NCBI GenBank assembly: GCA_028386065.3
Contig: JAKUCV010002307.1
Span: 1-64,000, forward strand
Direction of reading: 5' to 3'
Source: Turnera subulata
Lineage: Eukaryota; Streptophyta; Magnoliopsida; Malpighiales; Passifloraceae
Length of the DNA stretch: 64,000 nucleotides
The position numbers and the translations under genes were made by a program. The stretch's first letter is position 1. Each line of letters begins with the position of its first letter. The notes under the pieces were generated by a model that made no database searches, was not told where the DNA came from, and worked only from the letters and a program-made list of their open reading frames with translations. This document shows positions 24,854 to 37,443 of the stretch, one piece after another.

Positions 24854-25616
24854 CATGTTTCTCCTCCCATTCCATTTCCCTCTCAGTATATTTTCTGCAA
24901 TGTTATGAAAAGAGTTGAGGCAAAAGCAGCTTCACTATCCCTTCAAATGCACGGGCCATAAATGCAAGGAAGCATTCTGGAAACTGTACTAACACAAACC
25001 ATGTTTTCCTTGTAATCTCCCAAATATCAGGGGTAAGGAACATCCTGCATACTGAGATTCTGAGTTGTTATTGGTGTAGTTTTTTTTTCCGCCTATGTGA
25101 TTAAGCAGCTCCACTATCTATGGATGAAAGAAAATCCCCTTTGTGGTGCTGGAATACTAATTTTGTCTAATAGATCTGGTGTTGGGAGGCACTTGATATA
25201 ACTGTGTTGTACTAAGTACTAACAAGGACCTAGTCCTCTATTTTGGCTGTTCCTGAAAATCTTGGGTTATCTTTACTCCAAAAGTTTGTCCAGTTAAGAT
25301 ATCTGTATCAATCAGCACACGCTGTCTAGTTGCATTTCTTAAATATGTATTTCTCTTTAATATGTAACCACTAGGACGAACAAGTAGTACAAACATAATT
25401 CAAGTTGGTAGTGGAATGTCAAAACAATTGAATACTCTTAATTATCAGAGATCAGAGTACTACAAGAACCATTAAACATGGTTCAGAGAAAGTTAGGTGT
25501 GTAATGTAAGTTGTCCTATCAAGTACACTGTATTCTATTTCTATATGTCAGTTTGACCACCAGTCCTTTGGCATCATATTCATTATATCAGAAAAAAAGA
25601 ATCACTCTTCTGTGCT
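24854..25616. other. TGA 3' region and spacer
   Basis: Probably includes the TGA 3' UTR in its first 200-300 bases. No other gene seen. Confidence 0.5.
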
Positions 25617-26132
25617 CTATACTCTTCTCCTCCAGTTGTTCTTTCTTCCTGCAAATCACACAAGGAACATTAGTTAATGGCAAAACCGAGTTGGTTTATC
25701 ACTTCTAGTCAGATTTGTTTCCTGGTTGGTTACATAGCAAAGAAACGCACCAGCAGGCACATGTCTTCTGGGTTTGACAACTTGTGGGATGAACACCCCA
25801 GTTCCCTTTCCATTCCTCCACAAGTTCACCAGCCAGGTAGGTACTGAATCAGCATTCTCTCTTTCCCACCAGTTGAAGTAGCTTCCAGGCTGTAAGGTTG
25901 TGGGGAAACTAGTAGTTAGGCCGCTTGAGCATCGTTTTCGGGCAGTAATTAAGGTTGAGCTCTTGATCATGGTGCAATCATCATTGTCATCTGCTATTAG
26001 AAGCAAAACCTGCCTTCTAAGCTCAGCATAGAAACTATCATCCTCGTCGAAACTCTCAAATCCCAGGTTCCTGTCTGTGTTCAATTGCATGTTGTCCTGG
26101 GCGTGATACCTGTAAGCAAATTCCATAACCAA
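25617..26132 (-). CDS. Small plant protein with [15 protein letters not shown] motif, member A
   Basis: Two exons on the minus strand: 25751-26132 and 25617-25648, joined across a 102-bp GT..AG intron in phase 1; about 137 aa. An internal ATG two codons downstream (26126) could be the true start. Features: an acidic segment with [19 protein letters not shown], a Ser/Thr-rich middle, then [23 protein letters not shown] and a basic tail ([17 protein letters not shown]). There is no signal peptide or membrane segment. Three relatives with the same exon plan lie at 28.0, 54.3 and 55.8 kb. I know the GTGVFIPQ type of motif from uncharacterised plant proteins and cannot assign a function. Confidence 0.75.
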
Positions 26133-27950
26133 GTCTTTACTTGTGCTTCTAAGTATTTACTTAGGCTCGGCTTGAATGGTTTTGGCTGATGAGAGAAGAA
26201 TATGCTAGGAAGCTTATATAGAGTGGATCAGGGCAAAAGAAAGTTCTTTGTTCGAGCCTGGAGGTCAAAGCCTCAGGGCCAATATCTTGGTTTGGTGAAA
26301 TGCTTCCAAATGGAGTCAATTGTTCAGGGTATATTTCTGATTTTGTACATTACTGGACGTCTCTTAATTAATATACTATAAAACTTCTTTTCACCGAAGT
26401 GAAAGAAAGTGACTTGTTTGAACCTGAACCAGGAACGCGAAAGTGACTTGAAAGTTACTTAAATATATTATTAGTTTTCTAGACTTCAATGATTCAATGG
26501 ATGTAGATATGGCAGGCTGAGTTAGTATACAGCTTGTGGTAATGTAGCCCTTTTGTAGAACTGAAGCAAATATGTAACTTCACTTCCAGGAAATCCAGGA
26601 GGACGAAGACAAGAAACGCCTGGGATTTGCTGTGTGATTAGGATAAAAATTAACCTAGGCCATTGTCTGTCTGTGAGGAGGGATAATATAATGAGGCTCG
26701 CTGTAAAAACTGATCAGAAAATATTAACTGCTGGATACGAGAGAATAAGAGCATCAGTTAAAAATGGACAGCCAAAACGACAAGTACTTCAGTTCAATTG
26801 ACAGGATCAAAAAAACGCCAGTTGACCATCACAAATCACAATCAACTAAGTCGGTCAATGGATTTGACCTTCAAATTTAAACATGTGTTCTTATTTGGAT
26901 GCGCAGAATCAGAGAACTGCTAACAATTCCAAATGGGTTGTCAATGAATTGCTTGTCCTTTCTTGTTTGTGTCCTGAAGAATATTTTGTCCTTAGCAATT
27001 TTGTGAAGGACCCAGATTCTTCTTTATTCAGAATCTTCTTAGTTGTGCTGTTGATTTAATTATTACGCATATCGTCACCAATTCTAGTCAAGGAATAGGG
27101 AAATATGTTTCACTGTGCAGTAGTGTACTAGAGGGGCCTAAAGCTACAAAGAGCTCCTCACTTGTTCATTTGACCAAGTACTTTGTTGTCCTTAGCAATT
27201 TTGTGAAGGACCCAGATTCTTCTTTATTCAGAATCTTCTTAGTTGTGCTGTTGATTTAATTATTACGCATATCGTCACCAATTCTAGTCAAGGAATAGGG
27301 AAATATGTTTCACTGTGCAGTAGTGTACTAGAGGGGCCTAAAGCTACAAAGAGCTCCTCACTTGTTCATTTGACCAAGTACTTTGGTATCCATTTGTGCA
27401 CATCACAAATGGAGAGAATACCATTGCTACAATTGCCGACTAATTAATCATTACTGGCTAAATATGGTATTTGTCGTACCTTGGAAACCAAACACAGCAC
27501 CACACCTATGGTTGGCCATTGTGCCGCTCTTAAAGTGCATATCCACCGAATAGTTCGTTTGATTAAATTATAATGCTTTTGGTTCTGGTTAAACCAGGTG
27601 GATGAAAAGCAGCGAACAAAGAATTTTCTTTTTCTAATACTTCGCTTTCAACGTATCCGGCTAATATGGAAGCAACTTCAACGTTTATGGACAGATCGAA
27701 ACGCACAGAATATGCCTTTTCAACAGTAATATGTACTGGGGCCAAATGAACGATGTTACTTTACTTGCCTCAATAGTAATTTATCAATAAGCATGATTAG
27801 CCACAGAGCACTGTTGGATAAAATTGGAGAAATGATAGAAAATATAGACTGTTTGATTACATGTATAACCTTTTATCATCAGGGCATGCTTTAGTTTTTA
27901 CAAAGTAGCTAATGCTCTTCCAATAAACCCATCAATCTATACAAGTGTAT
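26133..27950. other. Spacer with a perfect 200-bp tandem duplication
   Basis: No gene seen. Apart from the duplication at 26986-27385, the sequence is unremarkable AT-rich DNA. From 27553 on it belongs to the segmental duplication shared with 52.3-55.5 kb. Confidence 0.5.
26986..27385. repeat. Perfect tandem duplication, 2 x 200 bp
   Basis: 26986-27185 and 27186-27385 read the same at every base I compared, starting TTGTCCTTAGCAATTTTG and ending GACCAAGTACTTTG. It is non-coding. Either a very young duplication or an assembly artefact. Confidence 0.9.
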
Positions 27951-28487
27951 CTAGCTATTTTCTGGTATGCGGTAGATTTTATTGCTTGATTGTGCTTGCT
28001 TGTAAATCTTCCTACTTCTCTCACTGTTAATCCTTCCTGCAGATCAGGCCAATGTGTCAGTGTATTGGTCCATGTAAAAGAATGGAAATTTCACGAAAAT
28101 TTTGATTCAGGGCTTACCGGGCCTAATTCTTCTAGTTCTGGAGTTGACAACTTGAGGAATGAACACCCCAGTTCCATTGCCCTTTCTCCACAAGTTCACT
28201 AGCCATGTGGGCACTGAATTAGTAGAATGCTCATTTCCATACAAGCTGAAATAACTTCCTGCTGCTGGTGCAATTACAGACGATAATCCTTTGTGGGTGC
28301 TGCTGTTTGAGTTGTTAAGTCTGGTAGTCACAGGAAAATCTTCATCTTCGTCTGTTGTTAATAGCAGAATCTGCCTTTTGAGTTCTGTGGAGAAAGTGTC
28401 TTCATCGTGATTGTAGTAGCCTTCATATTCTGTAACGTGGTTCGAGCTCCAGTCTCTGCTAGATTGAAGAATGCATTGGACCGCCAT
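27951..28487 (-). CDS. Small plant protein with [15 protein letters not shown] motif, member B
   Basis: Exons 28118-28487 and 27951-28036, with an 81-bp GT..AG intron in phase 1; 151 aa. It shares with member A the acidic helix [41 protein letters not shown], and a basic Arg-rich C-terminus encoded partly by exon 2 (RINSERSRKIYKQAQSS). No membrane segment. It is almost identical to member C at 54.3 kb, which lies on the same duplicated block. Function unknown. Both copies are open, so either may be expressed. Confidence 0.75.
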
Positions 28488-28709
28488 TATAATCTTGAAT
28501 TTAGTAGGTCACCTAAGCAAAAAGAATTGAAATTTGTTACTTGAATGATGTGGGTTTTGGTGGAAGGGTTTTGCAATTATATAGGAGAATCAAGGTTGAC
28601 AAGGTTCTAGAATTGGAGTCAAATTTACTGAAGTTGAAATGCTGGTCTAGTCAATGGTTGCAAATTCAGGTCCAATTTTTTGGAATATATCTCAATCTTT
28701 ATATATCCG

Positions 28710-28761
28710 AGTGGAAGCATATTTGCTCCAAAGAAGAAAAGAAAAAAAGTGGAAGCATATT
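28710..28761. repeat. Micro-insertion: A-rich insert in 14-bp direct repeat
   Basis: AGTGGAAGCATATT at 28710-28723 and 28748-28761 flanks TGCTCC plus an A-rich tail (28724-28747). The same structure, with a shorter A-run, is present in the duplicated block at 55055-55099. The insertion therefore predates the segmental duplication. Confidence 0.7.
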
Positions 28762-29168
28762 CTCCATTGGGATCATTAACGTGTATTTTGGAATTTAGTC
28801 CATTTCCAGACAAAATCTTAACGAACGTGCAAGTTGTGACTGGTGTATGATTTGTTTATTGAATGTTACTTTCTTGGCCGAACTGGGGCAAAAGAGAAAG
28901 TGGACATGATCACAAGGTACACACCTACCTCAGGTTATTAGACTTTTCTTGAATCTGTATCAAAAGAAGTAGGAAAATGGAATCGTTTAAGGTGAAATAA
29001 TTACGACCATGACAGTATGCAGTGACCCTTGGCTTTATTAGGCCGGATATTGCTTGAATTATGCTATTTCTCTTCTCATGTACCAAAAATTGCATTGTGT
29101 TATCTTCTACTCAAAAGATATAGTGCATCTAAAGATTATAACCGGCCGTTTTCTCTTAGTTGTATCAG

Positions 29169-31966
29169 GTCTTATTTCCCATTTGCTTAATATATATAGA
29201 CGTATGCAGAAAAAGGTTGGTACTGTAAACATGGTGAAATTAATGACTACATTTTTTGGGTGATCTATGGCTTACAGGTGGCTAAACTAAAGGAGCTCTC
29301 TAGCAGACTCTAGTTCGACCATAAAGGTCAAGTTGTAGACATTTTACCTGGCATGTGATCAACGGTACTGCAATGTGCACAAAATGGTTCCATTTCAGTT
29401 GAACACTGATCTCACCCATGAAAGGTGCATATGTCCCCCTCTTGGTGATGCAATTTGAGACCTGCAGTTCTCTAATTTGCACTCAATGCAGTACTTTAAA
29501 GCGTACCGGAGGAGTTTATGGATTGCTGGAAATGAGATGATCACTTAAAGGTTATTTTAGTTTCCTTATCGTGGTCCAAATATTTACGGGTGCATTCTGA
29601 AGCTGCAAAATTTTGGACCCTTGCAAAAATGTTTTGGGCTATGATGTGGAAAATAGGTACTGCAGATGCTTCCAGTAGATTCTCTATGTCCTAAATCAGA
29701 CTCTAGTATATGGTCGTTTAGAGTATACTACTCTGGAATGTTTTGTATTTTGATTTACTGTTCAAAGATTCAGTGCTCCTGATCAGATTCTCTGATTCTA
29801 CATCCAATAAAGATGTCTTCCATGCATGTAAGAAAATGCTACAAAATAACCACGCTCTTGCAGAAAGAAACTAAGGGAAATGGAGAATGCACTCAATAAC
29901 ATCAACTTTGAAAATCAACAGGGGATAAGGGCATAATTAAGCTTCTCAGAGTTTGTCCATATGGAAAACTAGAGCTGATTAAGCATGTGACATCTTGCAT
30001 AAATCTTGCCCGTACCAGTTTAGGCATAACCCTTTCGTCTTTTTTATATAATCTAGATGTTTGAGTGAGACCTTACTAACTAATTAAACTTAACAAGATT
30101 AATATTCTTGAGTGTTGACCAAATCTATGTCGCAATGACAGTTACAGGTGGATTATAACTAATCACTAGCTAGTAGCTAACCTTTATGCCTTCATCAAAA
30201 ACTAAACATGTAGTAGAATTGGTATACTATGATTTTAGCTAGGAATTCATCTCACATTTGTCAATATATATAACAAACCTGAGATGGAAGTAGACATTTC
30301 AAACTTTCGTAATCTGAATTCTGCTCGTTCCTTCATATCCTACACATATAGCCAACGGAGTAGACATAGACTAGGACTTGCAATGCCAAAGGAACTGATA
30401 AGTGCATTGATCTCATACTTTATTGGGAACATTAGAAACAATGGATCGTTTATCAGCATACCAAACGAAAAACCCATGAAGAAAGAAAGAAAAGTTGGTG
30501 AGGAGAAGTAGCCATCAATGGACACTGAGAGCTGCAGTGCTGCTGAAGCGACAAACAAGGAAAAGTGAGAGCCCTATGCAGCAACGATAAGCCAGAAACA
30601 GTAAAACAGGTAGAGAAAGGTTACCTCATATCTGCGTTGCTTAGGAGAGAAACAAAAAGGCAAAGCCAAACCCTGTAGCCAAATGCATATGTGCATAAAA
30701 GGACTATAGTGGCAGTAATAGTCAACAATCACCACTGCAACACCTGTCACGCATAACTATCTGCTTCACTCTCGTGCTTTTTTCCAAAGGGATAGATATA
30801 TAGTTCAAGTGGATTCACAAAAGGGTCAGTTGCGTGATCTTTTGGCAGTGTTAGGTTGCTTTTGGTTGGTCTGTGATCACTCTGTAGCGCCCTATTTCCA
30901 GGTCCTACGGCAGCTATATATATTCTTTATTTATATTCTGCTGCTGATAGATTAACAGGAGGAGTTGTTATTCTTCGTGATTATTACTTCGTCTGCTTCT
31001 TCTTCTTCTGTTTTTGAGTTTTCTTTATGGCAGGTGATCCGGAATTTAAGCCTGACGCGTACATTTTTCCATGTGTTGTGTATCTGTGCGTAAACCTTGC
31101 AATTAAACACTGTTACAAAGCAATCTGCATATATATTTTTTTATGGATTTTTTATTCACCGTACAAATGTTTCCTGGCTGGAAGTAACAATGGCTGTAAA
31201 ATTCAAAATCCCAGATTACATATTACTTTTCAAACAGATGAAACTGAAAGGGCTAAGTTTAGCATGATTCCTTGTTAAATCCATAACACCTCTGTCTATG
31301 TACGTTTTGTGTAGTCCTCGCCCAGTTATGATCTTGGGCCAAGGCGATTTCAAACCCTTTCTAAAAGACTGGCTAGCTAGGCTATGGAGCGTAGTCATCT
31401 TGCCTCTTTTAACGTTTTATTATCACAAAAAAGTTGAACCGTATGACGTTCCTGCAAAAAACAACCCTATATTTACGTGTATCAAGAAAAATGTTGAATC
31501 ATAGTAGCTTTCCTAGAAAAGAAAAAAAGACATGACATTTCACGATTTACTTCGGCAAAAAGTTAAATTTGATAAGAAAAAAACTTTTGGGATGTTTAGG
31601 AAGCAAGCAGAGTAAAAAGGAAAGGGAGTAAGAAAACATCAGGGACCAACTCGGAAACAAAAGAACAGATTAGGGATTTTATGACCCTTGATTGGAACTA
31701 GTGAATAGAAGAAACAGGCAATGCTTACTGCATTGTTGATAACAATTTACCGCTAGATTTCATTCAATTATGAAAATACATCACTCAGTGTAGATACCCA
31801 CAAACAATGGGGTGGGAAAGGATACAAACAACAAAGCACGTGAAATGATTAATATGTACAAGTCGAAAAGTAGAATCAACTTCGTGATGAAACCTAAGAG
31901 GAAGAACAAAAACACCCGTGATATCAAAGTATGCATTGGCAATAATATCTTGGCAGTTGAGAAACT
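29169..31966. other. Intergenic, no gene seen
   Basis: About 2.8 kb of AT-rich DNA without credible exons. Short frames at 30284-30511 and 31027-31278 lack splice context and protein similarity. The last 180 bases before 31967 are probably the 3' UTR of the minus-strand splicing-factor gene. Confidence 0.5.
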
Positions 31967-34591
31967 TCACTTATGCCTGCTTGAAGAAATAGCACTTTTT
32001 GACCATGAAGATGGTTTGAACCCACCAGTCATCAAGTTAGAGGCCGCAGATGCACAGATTTTCCTTCTCTTGGATTCTAATTCCAGCCGTTCCTTATTAG
32101 ACATGGAAGACACGGAAGACCCAGGAAAAATTGAACCTGCATTAATCAAAGCTCTCTTATCCTTCCTGTTTCTATCGAACTTGGATGGAAACTTAACGTG
32201 TGCAGCAGCTGCAGAATCTTCCCCACTAACTGGAAGCAGCCGCAAGCCAAGACCCAATTTTCTGGAAGAAGCCTCTTCTTCAGCAACTCTTTTCTTCTGA
32301 CTTCGAAGTTGAGCACGCAAAGCCTTGTTGAGGGCATAGTCATCTGAATGCCTGGCATCAGATACTCGCTGGAGGCGCACGAGTACCGGCTCAGCTTCTT
32401 TCTTCTTCTGCAAATCTTGCTCCTGGTGCTCAAGTCGATAAAATGGATCGGCAAGCTTGCCTCGCTCTGAAGAGGGAAAAAAAAGATCAGTAACAACTTA
32501 AAATTATTCCAAAAAATCTAATGAGCTGGACATTTGAATGCCACAAAATTTGTGAGAACTTTCCTCGACTTTACCAACTTTCAATCACTAAGGGTTATGG
32601 AAAGAACAAACAAAAGCTACAATATCACAGGAGTACTCACCTTCGTCAGCTGGGAGTTCAAGTGTTTCTGCATCCTCAACATCAAACTCCTCATTCTTCT
32701 TTTCAGCCCCACTAATAATCACGTACGCACAATTTTTTGGATCAGTCTGAATTACGATCTCATGTTTGCAGCAAGGGGACTTCATGGTAAAACTCCATAT
32801 CTGAATGGCAAAAGATGATTGACGTTAACAAAGATAATCAGTGCTTTGTTTACCTATCAAAAGCAGAAAAAGACAGAAAAATAATGGTAGAAAGAAGTGA
32901 CCAACTTCACTACCTGCACACTACTATGTTGAGTAGAAAGTCGGAACGTAATTAAAAGCAAACTAGCCTACATCTTTCGTACTATGAACTCACAGATGAG
33001 TGAAACCATGTCTAAGCAGGACAATACACCAACAGGCTATATGACTGTGTCCATGCACACTTCTAAAATTTTTTAAGGTTCACAGAACTATCAACTCATA
33101 CACTTTGGTGTTGCAAAGTAGCATGACTTTTCAATAGCCAACACCAAGAATATAGAGGATTATTTGTCTTTCTACACAAATAGCACCCACACGTATAACA
33201 GGCTATCCTCCAAATAGCTATAAATATCTCTCAGACATACCTTCGTAGAATAATAATTTCCCACTTGCTTCTTCTCTGCATTGAAGCGGACACCCTTTGC
33301 AATCATAGAATTGCAACCACCGCACCATATATGATATGGCATTTCGAACCTGCAACGCAAAAAATGTCATTGATACCGTAATTGGCACTGGCAGTTCATT
33401 AGAAGGAAAAAAAAAAACACTTTACAGTGTACGGAAATGATTGCACTCATAGGAGTTACTGATAGAAAAAGGAATTTTATGCAGTAATATGCATTTATAA
33501 TTCCAGACAGATCAGAAGATGTAAATTGAGAAAATCTGTTCAGCTATTGTACAAAGTAAATCTAGCCCATCCAGACCACATTACAGATTCACTCACTACA
33601 TTAAATTATTCCTTTCAATTGTTGAATGATGCCCTTCAAACAAAATATTCCAAAGTTTTCATCAAGTTCTATTCTAGCGGGAAATTCTCCAAATATAACA
33701 TAATCCTGGATCAATTTGAACAAGTTATAACTTTGGACGCTTGTCAGCCAAACTTGATACAAAACCTATTAATCCAAAAATCTAAAACATCAACATGTTC
33801 TGAAGCGACTGCGCTAGCTAATGGTTTGTTATATCAAGAAGAATTGCATATTTTGATGTGTCAATAAAATAACACCATCGTTTATGCACACCTCTCCCAT
33901 TAGAATCCAAATTATAATCAGAAAAACTTCATCCTCAACATTAGCTAAGCTAAGAGAACTTATAAAACCACATCTCATTCAATCAAACACCCAACAATCC
34001 AAGGAATGCCATCGCGTACCTTATTATCAAAATGCCCTGGTCTATCTTTTTGGCCCTCTCCCTCAAGGCATGTTGTCCATGAAACTTGTTCAGACCACCC
34101 TGAAATAAAAATATACCATAAGAATCACTTCCTCCCTAGACACCGCTATGGATAAAAGAGAAGAACTATTAAACAACAAATTCAAGAGCATACCTTTTTG
34201 GGATCCCATTCTGGGGGATAGTAAAAGTTATCTGCTCTAGCTGCAGCAAGCGAAGACTGCAATAAACCAAATTCAATTAAAGAACAAACGGATTAGAAAC
34301 ATGAAGGACGAAGAAGAAATGATAATAATAAGAACAGCAGCAGCTGGGGTTATTAAGCAATTGGAAAACAAATCAAACGAATTAATTGCTATCACTCAAT
34401 ATAGGTGTCAATTAATTAAAGCGAATTTGGGCATCTAGGGTTTATAATACGATTGTTTTATTTCGTACTGGAAAAATTGTTATGATGCACAGCGAACCGT
34501 AAGGATTCGATATTGAAAAAAGCGCCAAGGAGAATCAAAGAGAGGATCGAAACCCTAATTGTGTGGGATTAAAGAGCAATTAGCTTACCAT
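31967..34591 (-). CDS. CCDC130: CCDC130 / YJU2B (CWC16 family) splicing factor
   Basis: A nuclear protein of the Yju2/CWC16 family (PF04502). Family members join the spliceosome around the first catalytic step. Six coding exons on the minus strand: 34589-34591, 34194-34256, 34020-34099, 33241-33349, 32641-32800, 31967-32466. The frame is intact, giving 304 aa, close to the plant orthologue length I recall. The first coding exon holds only the ATG. The N-terminus ARADNFYYPPEWDPKKGG and IRFEMPYHIWCGGC are typical. Cys pairs CGGC and SPCCKH form the predicted zinc site. The C-terminal half is charged (DPFYRLEHQEQDLQKKK, NRKDKRALIN), with a nuclear-localisation-like SKRRKI. The gene is single copy here and divergent from the F-box locus at 35 kb. 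Confidence 0.93.
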
Positions 34592-35190
34592 TTTCGATTC
34601 TCGCGGGAACAGAAATCAATTTGGGGGAAAATTCTGATCGGCGGTTCGTTCCTCTGCCTGCAATCTGGCTTTGATATAGACGCGGTTGTTCCCTTTTTAC
34701 GGTATCCACAGAACGACAACGTTTGATGTCAGCTATCCTGTGGGCAAGGTCGGTTTTGGGGTTGGGTTGGGCCGGCCGTCTATCTCCCACAGCCCCACTG
34801 GACTTTATTTAATGAAATACCGAAAGAACATACTAGTAATTACAACTGCACTAATGCACCGGACTGCTGTTCCTTATCACAATTAATATCTTTTTTGTGA
34901 ATTACTGATATAACCCTCTCATTGTATGATTTATGCAATTAATCTAATTAAGACATAAAAATAAAAGGTTATTTTAGTCTAAAACAATGATATACTCATT
35001 AATTGTGATAATTAATTTTCTCTTTTGGGTGCTTATCATGTGCACTTAGGGCACAAGATAGAAAACCCCCTATATATATATATATTTCTTTAGTTTCCCT
35101 CTAATCTAATCAATCACAAATAACTTCTCTTGCTCCTCTAAATCCCAACTCCCGCAGCCAGTTCGATCAATATCACCCGGTAACTCCCTT
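34592..35190. promoter_or_regulatory. Head-to-head promoter region between CCDC130 and the F-box locus
   Basis: The CCDC130 leader reads leftward from about 34680. A TATA-like run, CCTATATATATATAT at 35070-35085, reads rightward into a short non-coding exon (about 35105-35180) ending at a donor ATCACCCG|GTAACTCC. That exon and donor recur upstream of the F-box gene at 43 kb. The GC-rich GGGTTGGGCCGGCCGTC patch near 34760-34785 marks the centre. Two further copies of this block lie at 41.9-43.2 kb. Direction and activity are inferred. Confidence 0.55.
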
Positions 35191-35646
35191 CTTTTTTTTC
35201 ACGATTCTTTTTTATGAAAATTAATTCCTCCATTACCTCAATTAATTTTGCATGATACCTGCGATGTTTCGGCTTCTTTTTCTTTTTTGTCGGGAATACT
35301 ACACACACTTTCTACTCATACACAAAAATTCCTATAGCTATTGCGGAACCTAAAGATGGTTGTGCTTTTATTCAATTTGACACGGACAAAAATTCGTAAT
35401 CAAAGCCTTACTGTCGAATTATATAAACTTGTAACAATTAATATTGTTTGTTGAAGGCTACTTAATTTTGTCTTCATTTTCGACAATTTTTTTTTTTGTC
35501 ATCATTGATGCATGCATGCATCACCCCTAGCTACTCAATCGAGGTTAATTTTTTAAACTACTAAAGTATAAAACATATATATTGCCAAAAATTTAAATGA
35601 CTATTAATAGATTACCCTAATTCAGTTGTTTGTCTTACATCATTAT
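35191..35646 (+). other. 5'-UTR intron of the F-box locus
   Basis: AT-rich and non-coding. It matches the sequence before the F-box genes at 39 and 43 kb (AAAATTAATTCCTCC, then GTCGAATTATATAA). The putative acceptor TTTACAG has been split by the LINE at 35647. Confidence 0.45.
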
Positions 35647-36617
35647 TTACAGTTTTTTTTTTTGGTAGAAAAAGGGAATACATTACATTATAAAGTCCCT
35701 GAGGACATGTGCACCAAAAGCATCAAGTAATAGCTGACTCATACAGAAATTAGGAGCCAAATCAATAGTGGTAAGTGTCAGGTCAGCTGCCAAGCTCTGT
35801 TTCGCAAGCAAATCAGCTACGGCATTTGCTTCCCGAAAGGTATGTTGGAAAACAATTCGTCATTGTCGGGTGAGGAGGTTGCGAATACACTCCATGAGGG
35901 GGGTACACTCGAAGCGGGTAGATCCTGGGTTAGCTAGGGCCGAGGCTACGTCCCTACTATCCATCTCAACAATAACCTGGGTGAGGCCAAGACTCCATGC
36001 AACACACAGGGCATCAAAGACGCCCCAAAGTTCTGCCAGAAAGGAACTGCACCGTTGGAGGCCATGCATGAAACCACCAACCCACTTCCCATCCGGTGAT
36101 CGTATGACTCCACCAGCGCCTGCTCGTCCAGTGGCTCGGCAAACGGCGCCATCTGTATTGGCCTTGACCCACCCATCCAATGGTGGTGCCCAACCAATAG
36201 GAACCGAGTGGACACCGGGGCTCAATCCTGAAGAACAATGCTTCTGCTGCTCTCGCCAAATCTGGAAGCTGAAATGGACTGCTCTCTCTGCCAGCTTTTC
36301 CGGATCATCAACGCTCCCCGAGGCTGGAACACATGCTCATTCCGTGCTTTCCATATGCACCAAGCTCCAACTCCGAATAGCAGGGACCAAGGACACCGGG
36401 AGTTGCACGATAGTACTCAACGCCATGCTCAGCCAGCTAACCACATCAGAACCTGCAAAAAAGGCATGCCATTCATTAGTATTGAGAAGATGGTGCCAAA
36501 CGGACTTAGGGAATGGGCAGTCACGCAATGCATGGAGGCACGTTTCCGAGGCCTGTAGGCATCTGGGGCAGGTATCATTATCAGTCATATGACGATGTGC
36601 CCAGCTGGTTACAGTTT
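35647..36617 (-). mobile_element. 5'-truncated LINE inserted just upstream of an F-box start codon
   Basis: Minus-strand LINE ORF2 C-terminus. A zf-RVT with DNDTCPRCLQASETCLHALRDC lies at about 36500-36590. RNase H lies at 35860-36225, with NTDGAVCRATGRAGAGGVIR, SFLAELWGVFDAL and QVIVEMDSRDV. The end is LLLDAFGAHVLRDFIM at about 35694, followed by a poly(A) tail read as the T run at 35654-35663. TTACAGTTT stands at 35647-35655 and 36609-36617. The undisturbed sister gene at 43.37 kb has this site once, so both ends are fixed. It is the same family as the LINE at 5.7 kb. The RNase H frame is largely open, but the copy lacks endonuclease and RT. Confidence 0.88.
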
Positions 36618-36623
36618 CATAGA

Positions 36624-37443
36624 ATGGAAAAGGCAAAGAAAGTGCATGTTGAAGGTTCATGTGGAGATAGGATCAGCCACCTATCCGTGGAAGTACTGGA
36701 GCATGTTCTGAGTTTCTTACCCATACGAGATGCAGTGAGGACAAGTATTTTGTCCAGCAACTGGAGGCGTCACTGGGAAACACTTCCTCGACTGGTATTT
36801 GACGATAATTGTGGTCTTCCAGCCAAAGGATTGGTTGAGGCTATTCAAAAGTTTCTATTACGTCGTAATGGACCAATAACTAAGTTCACTCTCTTCATGC
36901 GTGGTCTGGAGACGAGCTATCCTCCTGAGATTGATATTGATATAGTAGTGAAACGGCTGTCGTGGAAGCACGTTGAGGATTTAACACTTCGATTCTCCTT
37001 ATGGAGTACTAGCAAATATAAGTTACCTTCTTACTTCTTTTCACATACTGGGTTGGTCCATCTAAGCTTGGGTTGATGCGTCTTGAAACTCCCTTCCTCA
37101 TTTAGAGGATTTAGGAAGCTTGTTACTCTCAACTTAGAATATGTTGTCATGGATGCTAATTTCTTGGACACTTTCATCCCCAACTGCCCACTACTCAAGG
37201 AGTTAAAGTTGGATGCCTGCAGTTGTACGTATCAGCGACTTCAACATTAAAGCACCTAGGCTACAGGTGTTTGATCTTTACTGCGAAAAAGAATTTGATT
37301 CGATCCGGTTCATGGATACACCATTGCTTGCATCGGTAACAATTACGTGTGACAATGTGGATGAGTATGATTTCGGGGCTGAGGTATTTGGAACATCTCT
37401 TCCTGCACTAGAGCAATTAGAGATAGACAGCATTTTCTTCGAA
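36624..37443 (+). pseudogene. F-box/LRR (FBD-type) pseudogene, copy 1
   Basis: Starts MEKAKKVHVEGSCGDRISHL, with the F-box core VEVLEHVLSFLPIRDAVRTS and WRRHW, then LRR-like repeats. Compared with the intact copy at 43.4 kb, it has a nonsense codon near 37073 (LSLG then TGA, where the sister has LSLD). A four-base excess near 37222 (TGCAGTTGTACGTATCAGC against TGCAGTGGTATCAGC) shifts the frame. The exon-end donor GAA|GTAAG at 37443 survives, but I cannot find the FBD exons downstream. F-box/FBD proteins are SCF ubiquitin-ligase substrate receptors; this copy could make at most a truncated F-box peptide. Its 5' side carries the LINE. Confidence 0.85.

Larger units (their letters stand above)
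27553..29168. repeat. Segmental duplication, upstream copy
   Basis: This 1.6-kb block is matched in the same orientation by 52312-55501 once the 52491-54063 insertion there is removed. It carries gene member B and its promoter side. Similarity starts at TTCGTTTGATTAAATTATA and ends at TTGTATCAG. Differences are scattered substitutions and small indels. Confidence 0.85.
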
